64,000 nt of DNA from Actinomarinicola tropica (GTDB lineage: Bacteria; Actinomycetota; Acidimicrobiia; Acidimicrobiales; SKKL01): NCBI RefSeq assembly GCF_009650215.1, contig NZ_CP045851.1, positions 2,507,001 through 2,571,000 on the forward strand. The letters run 5' to 3'. The translations under genes were made by a program, and so were the position numbers. Under the pieces are notes generated by a model. It was not told the origin of the DNA, made no database searches, and was given only the letters and a program-made list of their open reading frames with translations. Shown here piece after piece: positions 44,254-51,169 of this stretch. Numbering within the stretch: the stretch's first letter is position 1; every line of letters starts with the position of its first letter.

Positions 44254-45594
44254 TCAGGCCGGGAGGACGTCGTCCTCGTCCACGCGCGCCAGCTGCACGG
44301 CCAGCAGCGCACCGAGGAGGAGCGCCACCGCACCGGTGCCCGCCACGAGCCCCAGCTCCACGCGCAGGTAGAGGTCGGCACCCATGGCGGTGACCACGAC
44401 GAAGGTCGCCACACCCGCCGCCCAGGCCAGCGCGAGGTGCGCCTGGGAGCTCAGGGCGATGAGCGACTGGCCGAGGGTGACCGCGACCATGAACGCCGAG
44501 CTGCTGAGGGCGAGGAGCGCGAAGTCGCGGTGCCCGAGCTCGTAGTCGGGGCCGAAGAGCAACGTGACGACCTCGGGGCCCACGGCCCAGGCGCCGAGCG
44601 TCGCGACGAGCCCGATGCCCCCCACGACGGTCAGGAGCTTGCGAAGGGCGTCCTTGAACTCGGTCCAACGGCGCCCGCCGGCCAGGTGGGCGAGCCGGGG
44701 CAAGAGCGATGCCTGCACCGCCTGGAAGAGGAACAGCGGCACGCGGGCGATGACCAGGCCGGCGAGGAAGCGGCCGGCCTCGTCGGACTGGTCCTCGGCC
44801 GCCAGCAGCTCGATCGCGATGGGGCCGGCGTTCAGGAGCCCTGCGGTGAGGATCGACGCGGCGAGGAGCGCACCGAGGGAGGCGGTGACCTCGCCGGCGC
44901 GGCTCTCGGGACCGGGCTCGACCAGGCCCCGCGGCCGGGCGAGCGCCGCGGCGACGGCGACGAAGGGGACGACGCCGAGGAGCAGGCCGTACGGCCCGGC
45001 CGTCTCCACCCCGACGACGAACAGCGCCGCCGCGGCCAGGGTGCGGCCGACGCCCTCCACGCCGAAGTACAGCGAGTAGCCGCTGAAGCGGCCGTGCCCG
45101 GCGAGAAGCCCACGGACCGGGTGGGCGACCGCGTAGCCCACGATGCTGAGGAGGAAGCCGACGAGCAGCGCCCACTGCTCGTCGAAGAGCGCGTCGTAGC
45201 TCCACGGCAGCGAGCCGAGCGACACGACGATCACCGCAGCGAGGATCGCGAGCCCGATCAGGGCGGCGTGCCGTACGACGGGTGCCGCACCGACCCCACG
45301 GGCGCGGCGGCTGGCCACCGCCCGGCTGACCTCCTGCTCGATCGGCAGGAACACCCCCGGCGCGGCGAAGAACGTCACCGCCCACATGACCGACAGCGGC
45401 GCGAAGCCCGATGCGCCGAGGCCACGACCGGCCAGGGCGAGGAAGGCGTAGGCGCCGATGCCGTTGAGCAGGAGCCCGACGCCGACCGAGACCGTCCCCT
45501 CGGGGAGGGGGTTGGCGGCACGGGCCCGCGCGATCAGCGTCAGCGGCGGCGGGCCGCCGTCCGCCACCGGCACCTCGGTGGTCTGCTCGGACAT
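44254..45594 (-). CDS. Lipid-linked oligosaccharide flippase (Wzx/MOP superfamily-like)
   Basis: A 446-residue membrane protein with about twelve to fourteen hydrophobic segments in the Wzx/polysaccharide-exporter pattern. Supporting features are GVFLPIEQEVSRAVASRRARG in the first cytoplasmic loop and a LFGPDYELG segment in the late loop. It would flip undecaprenyl-linked repeat units, so the cluster holds both Wzx-like and Wzm/Wzt export routes. ATG 45594 is chosen; a GTG four codons upstream falls inside a putative -10 (TAGTGT). Confidence 0.75.
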   Translation of the reverse strand: MSEQTTEVPVADGGPPPLTLIARARAANPLPEGTVSVGVGLLLNGIGAYAFLALAGRGLGASGFAPLSVMWAVTFFAAPGVFLPIEQEVSRAVASRRARGVGAAPVVRHAALIGLAILAAVIVVSLGSLPWSYDALFDEQWALLVGFLLSIVGYAVAHPVRGLLAGHGRFSGYSLYFGVEGVGRTLAAAALFVVGVETAGPYGLLLGVVPFVAVAAALARPRGLVEPGPESRAGEVTASLGALLAASILTAGLLNAGPIAIELLAAEDQSDEAGRFLAGLVIARVPLFLFQAVQASLLPRLAHLAGGRRWTEFKDALRKLLTVVGGIGLVATLGAWAVGPEVVTLLFGPDYELGHRDFALLALSSSAFMVAVTLGQSLIALSSQAHLALAWAAGVATFVVVTAMGADLYLRVELGLVAGTGAVALLLGALLAVQLARVDEDDVLPA

Positions 45595-45596
45595 AC

Positions 45597-45625
45597 GGGA
45601 GCGCACACTAGACGTGCGCGCTCCC
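45597..45625. terminator. Inverted repeat between the rhodanese–ThiF gene and the flippase gene
   Basis: GGGAGCGC (45597–45604) and GCGCTCCC (45618–45625) form an 8-bp perfect stem with a 13-nt loop, 12 nt beyond the rhodanese–ThiF stop on the minus strand. It has no T-tract. The loop contains TAGTGT, a possible -10 for the flippase gene, so it could act as a terminator or operator. Confidence 0.35.
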
Positions 45626-45636
45626 GAGCCGATCGA

Positions 45637-46812
45637 TCAGGCCGGCGCCTGGATGGGGTGGGGCGTGCAGTGCTCGTCGTACTCGGCGATGACGATCTGG
45701 TCCGGGTCGATGGAGCACGCCGGGCAGTTCGGGTCGCGACGCACCTTGAAGGTGCGGAACGACGTCTCGAGCGAGTCGTAGGTGAGCAGGCGGCCGGCCA
45801 GCGAGTCGCCGATCCCGAGGATGAGCTTCACGGCCTCGATCGTCTGGATCGTGCCGATGATGCCCGGCAGCACGCCGAGCACGCCGGCCTCGGCGCAGGA
45901 CGGGGCCAGCTCCGGCGGCGGCGGCTCGGGGAGCATGCAGCGGTAGCACGGCCCGTTGTGCGGGTCGAAGACCGTGGCCTGCCCCTCGAAGCGGAAGATC
46001 GAGCCGTGGACGACGGGCACGCCGACCTTCAGCGACGCGTCGTTGAGCAGGTAACGGACCGGGAAGTTGTCGGCCCCGTCGATGACGAGGTCGTAGCCGC
46101 TCAGGATCTCGACCACGTTGGAGGCGTCGAGCCGCGTGTCGTGGGCGACGACGTTCACGTCCGGGTTCAGCAGCGTGATCGTCTTCTTCGCCGAGTCGAC
46201 CTTGCGGTCGCCCAAGCGATCCATGTTGTGGATGATCTGGCGCTGGAGGTTCGACTGGTCGACCACGTCCATGTCGACGATGCCGATCGTGCCGACGCCC
46301 GCCGCCGCCAGGTAGAGCGCGGCAGGCGAGCCGAGGCCGCCGGCGCCGAGCAGCAGGACCTTGGCGTCGAGGAGCTTCAGCTGCCCCTCCTCCCCCACCT
46401 CGGGGAGCAGGAGGTGGCGCTGGTAGTGGTTCCGCTGCTCGGGGGTGAGTACCTGCGGGGCCTTCCACTCGCGGCCCTCGTCCTTCCAGCGGTTGAAGCC
46501 GCCGATGACCGAGACGACGTCGGTGTAGCCGAGCTCCTCCATCGTCTTGGCGGCGAAGGCCGAGCGGGTGCCGCCGGCGCAGTAGATGACGACCGGGGCG
46601 TCCTTGTCGGGGATGCGGTTCTCGATGTTGCTCTCGAGCTGGCCGCGGGGGATGTGGACCGCCCCGGGGACGGCGCCCTGCTCGTACTCGTCGGGCTCGC
46701 GCACGTCGAGGAGGACCGCGCCGGGCGCCTGACGGGCGGCGTCGGCGGCCTCGGTGTCGATCTCGCGGATCTGGGCCTTGGTCTGCTTCAGGAGCTCGCG
46801 GAAGCTCGGCAT
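45637..46812 (-). CDS. Rhodanese–ThiF/MoeB (E1-like) fusion, sulfur-carrier activating enzyme
   Basis: A 391-residue two-domain protein. Residues 1–115 are a rhodanese domain with active-site Cys78 in YCAGGTRS. Residues about 125–391 are a ThiF/MoeB-type adenylyltransferase: GAGGLGSPAALYLAAAG (ATP binding), SNLQRQ, DGADNFPVRYLLND, CYRC and CPAC zinc pairs, and APSCAEAGVLGVLPG with the conserved catalytic-type Cys. In MoeZ, MoeBR and Uba4 the rhodanese is C-terminal; here the order is reversed. Role: adenylate and thiolate a ubiquitin-like sulfur carrier (ThiS/MoaD/CysO type). An AT-richer upstream region holds an imperfect palindrome. Confidence 0.88.
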   Translation of the reverse strand: MPSFRELLKQTKAQIREIDTEAADAARQAPGAVLLDVREPDEYEQGAVPGAVHIPRGQLESNIENRIPDKDAPVVIYCAGGTRSAFAAKTMEELGYTDVVSVIGGFNRWKDEGREWKAPQVLTPEQRNHYQRHLLLPEVGEEGQLKLLDAKVLLLGAGGLGSPAALYLAAAGVGTIGIVDMDVVDQSNLQRQIIHNMDRLGDRKVDSAKKTITLLNPDVNVVAHDTRLDASNVVEILSGYDLVIDGADNFPVRYLLNDASLKVGVPVVHGSIFRFEGQATVFDPHNGPCYRCMLPEPPPPELAPSCAEAGVLGVLPGIIGTIQTIEAVKLILGIGDSLAGRLLTYDSLETSFRTFKVRRDPNCPACSIDPDQIVIAEYDEHCTPHPIQAPA

Positions 46813-46850
46813 CGGTGGTCCCCTGGGTGCGATGGGTTCGTGCGGTCCCT

Positions 46851-46876
46851 AAACCCTATCGACTTGGTCGGGATTT
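46851..46876 (-). promoter_or_regulatory. AT-richer palindromic region upstream of the rhodanese–ThiF gene
   Basis: CGAC-TTG-GTCG (46860–46870) is a perfect 4+4 inverted repeat flanked by AAA and TTT about equally far out, in the otherwise GC-rich 88-bp upstream region. It is positioned for an operator of a sulfur or redox regulator. On the minus strand TAGGGT, a possible -10, overlaps it. Confidence 0.35.
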
Positions 46877-46900
46877 GCCCAACCTGCGGTCGAGCAGCGC

Positions 46901-47680
46901 TCAGACCGGTGGGAGGTCGGCGACGAGACCGGGCAGCGTCGTGCCGATCGGGGCCCGCAGAACGACGTCGGCGAGGTCGTCGAACGTCGTCGGCTCGGCG
47001 TTGACGATCACCACCGACGCACCCAGCGACGCGGCGAGCGGGACGACCTCGGCGATCGGGTAGACGCTGAGCGTCGAGCCGACCGCGAGCATGAGGTCGC
47101 ACTCCCGGGCCGCCTGCTCGGCCCGCATGAGCGCCCGGGTGTCGAGCGACTGGCCGAAGCTGATCGTGGCCGACTTGAGGATGCCCCCGCAGCTGCGGCA
47201 CGCCGGGTCGTCCTCGCCGGCGCGCACACGTTCCAGGGCCCGTTCCATGGGTGCCCGCTCGTCGCAGCTGAGGCACATGACCTCGCGGACGGTGCCGTGG
47301 ATCTCGACCAGGCGCGACGGGTCGGTGCCGGCCTTCAGGTGCAGGCCGTCCACGTTCTGGGTGATCAGCGTGTGCAGGCGGCCGCTGCGCTCGAGGTCGA
47401 CGAGGGCGTGGTGGCCGGCGTTGGGCTCCGCGGCGAGCGTCGGCGTGCGCAGGCGGTTCTGCCAGCCGCGGCGGCGGACGTCGGGGTCGGAGACCCAGTG
47501 CTGGAGCGTCGACTGCTTCTCGGCCTCGGGGTTCTTCGTCCAGACGCCCTGCGGGCCGCGGAAGTCGGGGATGCCGCTGTCGGTGGAGATCCCGGCTCCG
47601 GTGAGGACGGCGACGGCGCGAGCGCCGGCGATCAGCTCACGGGCCCGGTCGAGGGCCTCCGGATCGGCGGTGATGTCCAT
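46901..47680 (-). CDS. cobB: Sir2-family NAD-dependent protein deacylase
   Basis: A 259-residue sirtuin. Motifs in order: GAGISTDSGIPDFRG (about residues 28–42), TQNVDGLH, the catalytic His in EIHGTV, zinc pairs CLSC and CRSC, GSTLSVYP, and IVNAEPT. It removes acetyl or other acyl groups from lysines (for example acyl-CoA synthetases). The ATG start is preceded by a TACGGT -10 element at 6 nt, so the transcript should be leaderless. It is divergent from the lipoprotein gene. Confidence 0.93.
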   Translation of the reverse strand: MDITADPEALDRARELIAGARAVAVLTGAGISTDSGIPDFRGPQGVWTKNPEAEKQSTLQHWVSDPDVRRRGWQNRLRTPTLAAEPNAGHHALVDLERSGRLHTLITQNVDGLHLKAGTDPSRLVEIHGTVREVMCLSCDERAPMERALERVRAGEDDPACRSCGGILKSATISFGQSLDTRALMRAEQAARECDLMLAVGSTLSVYPIAEVVPLAASLGASVVIVNAEPTTFDDLADVVLRAPIGTTLPGLVADLPPV

Positions 47681-47686
47681 GCGGTC

Positions 47687-47692
47687 ACCGTA
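47687..47692 (-). promoter_or_regulatory. -10 element (TACGGT) of a likely leaderless sirtuin transcript
   Basis: On the minus strand TACGGT is followed by 6 nt and then the ATG at 47680. No ribosome-binding site lies between them. Confidence 0.5.
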
Positions 47693-47793
47693 CCGATCAC
47701 CGCAGCGAGCGCTTGATGGACCGAAGGTGGTTCACTCCAGGTGGTGGACACCGAGCACCTGTCAACCGCCGGTCCAGCCCCGGAGTGAACGCC

Positions 47794-48165
47794 ATGGCGG
47801 CTCGGCGCCTCGTGGTCCTCACCGCCGCGACTGTTCTCGTCGCAACGGGCTGCCCAGGCGAGTACGGAGGTGAGCACGAGTGGCGCCTGACGGTCTCGGT
47901 GCCTTTGCAGACCTACCCGCAGACCGTGGTGCTGTCGGACACCGACGCGGACAAGCTCGGGCTCGACGATCAGCGCGTCGCGCTCGAGGACACCTCACGG
48001 TCTGCGAACGCGCGGCTCGACACGAACATCATGATCCCCGACGGAAGCACTGAGCGGTACTGCTTCGAGGACGATGTGGTCATCGAAGGCGGCGGCACCA
48101 CCGAGGTGCTGTGGGAGGCCGGCGTGTGCGTGAGCTCCCGCACCAACCAGCCGATCACAGACTGA
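47794..48165 (+). CDS. Small putative lipoprotein of unknown function
   Basis: A 123-residue protein. The first 20 residues form a lipoprotein signal with lipobox LVATGC (Cys20), followed by a short Gly/Glu-rich stretch. The mature part contains a TVSVPLQ beta-like strand and two further cysteines (YCFEDD and GVCVSS) that could form a disulfide. No family recognised. ATG 47794 is preferred because it gives a compact signal; an in-frame GTG nine nt upstream and a longer reading from 47713 exist. Codon use is less GC-biased than in the flanking genes. It lies in a small accessory block with the SUKH-like gene. Confidence 0.55.
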   Translation: MAARRLVVLTAATVLVATGCPGEYGGEHEWRLTVSVPLQTYPQTVVLSDTDADKLGLDDQRVALEDTSRSANARLDTNIMIPDGSTERYCFEDDVVIEGGGTTEVLWEAGVCVSSRTNQPITD

Positions 48166-48200
48166 GGTCGGCATGCGTGGGCCGTGCCGCTCCGTCGCCG

Positions 48201-48806
48201 TCAGATCTGGAAGTCGACGAGGTCCTCCGGTGGACGGTCCGGTCCGAGCGTCCACCGGCGGTGCTGCCCGTCCCACACCCACCAGCCGTCGTCGATGAGG
48301 CGGTTCCAGCCTGCGACGAGCTCGGCCAAGGAGCCGGCGATCTGACGTCCTGGCATCCTCGAGGTCTCGTAGCGCCACACCGGCGAGGTGCCGGTCGGTT
48401 CCGCCCCGCACTCGACGGCGAGGCTCCCGCCCGACCCGAAGTTGATGACCGGAAGCCATGACGGGTCCCACAGGTCGGGGGGCTCGAGATCCGGATCGAG
48501 GCCTCTCCGGAACTCATCGGCCAGGCCCAGGTACATGAGGCGGACTTCGAGCGCCTCTCGGAGCCGCACTGCATCCATCGCCGGGCCGACCCGGCGTTCA
48601 ACGGCACGGTTCGATCCGTCGTCGCCGCCTTGCCAGGAGAACCACACCGTGAGCTCGTCGGAGGCGGCGAAGCCCAAGGTCCGCAACTCGGGAGCGAGCG
48701 TGTCCGGAGCAACCCCCGAGCCGAGGAGTTCCCTAAGGTCGACACCGTGAGCCGACCACCGAGCCTCGAGGCCCGCGAGTGCCTCACGCAGGGCGTCGGC
48801 GCTCAC
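48201..48806 (-). CDS. SMI1/KNR4 (SUKH)-like protein
   Basis: A 201-residue cytoplasmic protein. The pattern ELRTLGFAASDELTVWFSWQGG at the N-terminal third, SWLPVINFGSGGSLAVECG in the middle and a SLAELVAGWNRLIDDGWWVWD-type C-terminus match the SUKH superfamily. SUKH proteins often act as immunity proteins for polymorphic toxins, but no toxin gene is adjacent, so this may be an orphan or a housekeeping variant. GTG start at 48806. The coding DNA is less GC-rich than neighbouring genes. Confidence 0.6.
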   Translation of the reverse strand: MSADALREALAGLEARWSAHGVDLRELLGSGVAPDTLAPELRTLGFAASDELTVWFSWQGGDDGSNRAVERRVGPAMDAVRLREALEVRLMYLGLADEFRRGLDPDLEPPDLWDPSWLPVINFGSGGSLAVECGAEPTGTSPVWRYETSRMPGRQIAGSLAELVAGWNRLIDDGWWVWDGQHRRWTLGPDRPPEDLVDFQI

Positions 48807-48901
48807 GTCCCCCGTCCAGGCGGGAGGGAGTCGTCGGGTCCGTATGGGCTCATGCCTTCCGCAAGGTAGCTCCGCGCGGCGCGCGGGTCGCGGTCACGCA
48901 G

Positions 48902-48931
48902 TTGACAGATCGAAACAGCATGAAACATCAT
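48902..48931 (+). promoter_or_regulatory. Sigma-70-type promoter (TTGACA – 18 bp – CATCAT)
   Basis: A perfect -35 TTGACA at 48902–48907 and a -10 CATCAT (4 of 6 consensus positions) at 48926–48931, in an AT-richer patch. The transcript would start near 48938. This rules out the in-frame ATG at 48920 and supports a start at 48989. Confidence 0.5.
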
Positions 48932-48988
48932 GACGAGCCTCCACGCACTTCCCCTCCAACGACTCCCATCGCTCGCTCGGAGGCCCCC

Positions 48989-49600
48989 GTGCCCGACATG
49001 TCTGCCACCCGCCCGCCCCTCGCCGACGCCACGCTGCAGATCCGCCCCTGGGCCGATCCGGTCATCGACGAGATGGGACACGACCTGCGGTCCCACTACG
49101 TCGAGCGCTTCTGGCTCGGCATCCTCGGCCCGTCCACGACGCTGCTGCTGCGGCGCATCGCCCTCGGCTTCGACGCCGAACCCGACGGGTTCACGCTGCA
49201 CCTCGGCGACACCGCCCGCTCGCTCGGGCTCGGCGCCCGGGCCGGGAAGCACTCGCCGTTCGTGAGGGCGCTCGACCGCTGCTGCCAGTTCGGGGCGGCC
49301 CGCCGCCACGGCGACCAGCTCGACGTCCGGCGCCGCCTCCCGCCCCTCACCCGCTTCCACGTGTCCCGCCTCCCCGAGCCGCTCCAGGCCGAGCACGACG
49401 ACTGGGTCGCACGCTCGTCCGCTACGCCGACGCCGGCTGACGCGCACCGCCGCGCCCGTCGGCTGGCCCTCGGCCTGCTCGAGCTCGGAGAGGACCACGA
49501 CGAGGTCGAGCGGCAGCTCCACCTGTGGCGGGTTCACCCGGCCATGGCCCACGAGGCGCTCCGCTGGGCCACCGCCCACCTCGCCCACGACGCCGCCTGA
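48989..49600 (+). CDS. Conserved actinobacterial hypothetical protein
   Basis: A 203-residue protein that I do not recognise by function. It resembles uncharacterised actinobacterial proteins with a WADPVIDEMGHDLRSHYVERFWLGILGP-like start. A predicted winged-helix-like middle part follows (helices, then LGARAGKHSPFVRALDRCCQFGAA), then the FHVSRLPEPL segment. The C-terminal third is helical. The GTG start has GGAGG 5 nt upstream (48979–48983) and lies about 50 nt after the promoter at 48902; longer in-frame readings from 48779 or 48920 are therefore rejected. A DNA-binding role is possible but unproven. Confidence 0.6.
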   Translation: MPDMSATRPPLADATLQIRPWADPVIDEMGHDLRSHYVERFWLGILGPSTTLLLRRIALGFDAEPDGFTLHLGDTARSLGLGARAGKHSPFVRALDRCCQFGAARRHGDQLDVRRRLPPLTRFHVSRLPEPLQAEHDDWVARSSATPTPADAHRRARRLALGLLELGEDHDEVERQLHLWRVHPAMAHEALRWATAHLAHDAA

Positions 49601-49623
49601 CCGCTCGAGCGGTCGGCGGCCCG

Positions 49624-51084
49624 TCAGCCCGCCGTCGACCGCTCGAAGCCCTCGATCAGATCGACGAGCAGACGCACGCCGAAGCCGGTACCGCCGGCGG
49701 TGACCTCTCCCCTGTCGTCGTCGCTCCACGCCGGGCCCGCGATGTCGAGGTGCGCCCACGGGATCCCGTCGGCGACGAACTCGCGCAGGAACAGCCCGGC
49801 GATCGACGCCCCGCCGTAGCGCCCGGCGCCGATGTTCTTGAGATCGGCGATCTTGGAGTCGAGCTGGGGACGCATGTCGTCGGGCAGCGGCAGGCGCCAC
49901 ACCCGCTCGCCGGTCCGCGCCGCGGCCGTCTCGACCTGGTCGAGCAGCGCATCGCCCCGGCCCATCAGACCGGCGATGCGGTTGCCGAGCGCCACCATGC
50001 ACGCCCCCGTGAGGGTGGCGACGTCGACGATGGCGTCGGGCTGCGACTCGCTGGCCATCACCAAGGCGTCGGCGAGGATGAGCCGCCCCTCGGCGTCGGT
50101 GTTGAGCACCTCCACCGTCGTGCCGCCGCGGATCGTCAAGACGTCCCCGGGTCGGGTGGCGTCACCACCGGTCATGTTGTCGGTGAGCGGCACGTACGCC
50201 GTGACCGCGGTCGTGGCCCCCACGGCCGCCAGCGCGGACATGGCGCCGAACACGGCCGCCGCCCCGCCCATGTCGCTCTTCATCGTCGACATCCCGTCGG
50301 CCGTCTTGATCGAGAGGCCGCCCGAGTCGAACGTGATGCCCTTGCCGACGAGGGCGATCGAACCGGTCGGCGTCCCCGCCGGCGTGTAGCTCACGGTCAC
50401 GAAGCGCGGCGGCTGCTCCGAACCGCGGTTGACGCCGAGCAGGCCGCCGAGCCCGGCGGCGCGGATGGCCGCCTCGTCCATGACCGAGACCTTGAGCTTC
50501 TCGCGCCGGGCCATCTTGCGGACGGCCTTCGCCACCTCGAGCGGCGTCATCGAGCCGCCCGGTTCGTTGACGAGGTCGCGCGCCCAGCAGGTGGCCTCGG
50601 CCAACGCGGTCGCGCGCTCGACGGCCGAGCTGACGGCCGCCCCGGTCGGACCGACGAGCGTGACCGACTCGATCCCCTCGGGAGCGGTGTCGGTCTTGTG
50701 GGCGCGGTAGCGGTACGACGCGAGCACGACCCCCTCCACCAGGGCGGACGCGACGGACGCGGCGTCGAGCCCGCCCTCGAGCACCCCCGGCTCGATGGCG
50801 ACCCGTCGGGCCCGCCGCGCGGCGCGCGCCACGGCTGCACCCGCAGCACGGACGGTCGCGGCGTCGACAGCGTCGGCGTCCCCGAGACCGACGAGGACCA
50901 GTGTCGTCCTGTCGTCTCCCGGGAGCGCGACCGCCTGGCCGACCGACCCCTCGAAGCCCTGGGCGGCCAGGTAGGCGGACGGACCGGGCGCGGCGCCTGC
51001 GGCGACCTCGGCACGGGTGACGCCTCGGGCGACGACGTCGACGCCCTTCGGGCGCGAGCGGGCGGGACGGAACGTGATCGGCAC
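49624..51084 (-). CDS. pepA: Leucyl aminopeptidase (M17 family)
   Basis: A 486-residue cytosolic metallo-aminopeptidase. The C-terminal catalytic domain has VGKGITFDSGG (metal-binding Lys/Asp), KSDMGGAAAV, and NTDAEGRLILADAL (the M17 signature with metal Asp and Glu and catalytic Arg), then ATLTGAC. The N-terminal domain is less conserved as is usual. The GTG start at 51084 has a GAGGAG ribosome-binding site, with a TAGGAT -10 element (51116–51121 complement) upstream. It is divergent from metH across 85 bp. Confidence 0.94.
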   Translation of the reverse strand: MPITFRPARSRPKGVDVVARGVTRAEVAAGAAPGPSAYLAAQGFEGSVGQAVALPGDDRTTLVLVGLGDADAVDAATVRAAGAAVARAARRARRVAIEPGVLEGGLDAASVASALVEGVVLASYRYRAHKTDTAPEGIESVTLVGPTGAAVSSAVERATALAEATCWARDLVNEPGGSMTPLEVAKAVRKMARREKLKVSVMDEAAIRAAGLGGLLGVNRGSEQPPRFVTVSYTPAGTPTGSIALVGKGITFDSGGLSIKTADGMSTMKSDMGGAAAVFGAMSALAAVGATTAVTAYVPLTDNMTGGDATRPGDVLTIRGGTTVEVLNTDAEGRLILADALVMASESQPDAIVDVATLTGACMVALGNRIAGLMGRGDALLDQVETAAARTGERVWRLPLPDDMRPQLDSKIADLKNIGAGRYGGASIAGLFLREFVADGIPWAHLDIAGPAWSDDDRGEVTAGGTGFGVRLLVDLIEGFERSTAG

Positions 51085-51115
51085 AGGAGCTCCTCGGCAC
51101 ACGACGACGCCGGCG

Positions 51116-51121
51116 ATCCTA
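51116..51121 (-). promoter_or_regulatory. -10 element (TAGGAT) of pepA
   Basis: On the minus strand TAGGAT lies 31 nt upstream of the pepA GTG, leaving room for a short leader with a GAGGAG ribosome-binding site. It is about 35 bp from the metH -10 on the opposite strand. Confidence 0.4.
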
Positions 51122-51156
51122 CGGGGATCGGACTCGGACGACCTGCGGGCCCCCGG

Positions 51157-51162
51157 TAGCCT
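51157..51162 (+). promoter_or_regulatory. -10 element (TAGCCT) of a likely leaderless metH transcript
   Basis: TAGCCT is followed by 7 nt and the metH ATG at 51170. The gap is too short for a cobalamin riboswitch, and none is seen. Confidence 0.5.
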
Positions 51163-51169
51163 TGCGCCG

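Noticed and set aside
48779-48988. Longer N-terminus for the hypothetical gene at 48989–49600
   Set aside because: A TTGACA/CATCAT promoter lies within this stretch and a GGAGG ribosome-binding site sits 5 nt before GTG 48989.
51085-51169. Possible cobalamin riboswitch before metH, or before mutB at 2966–3111
   Set aside because: No B12-box-like sequence is seen, and -10 elements 6–7 nt before the ATGs leave no leader to hold a riboswitch.
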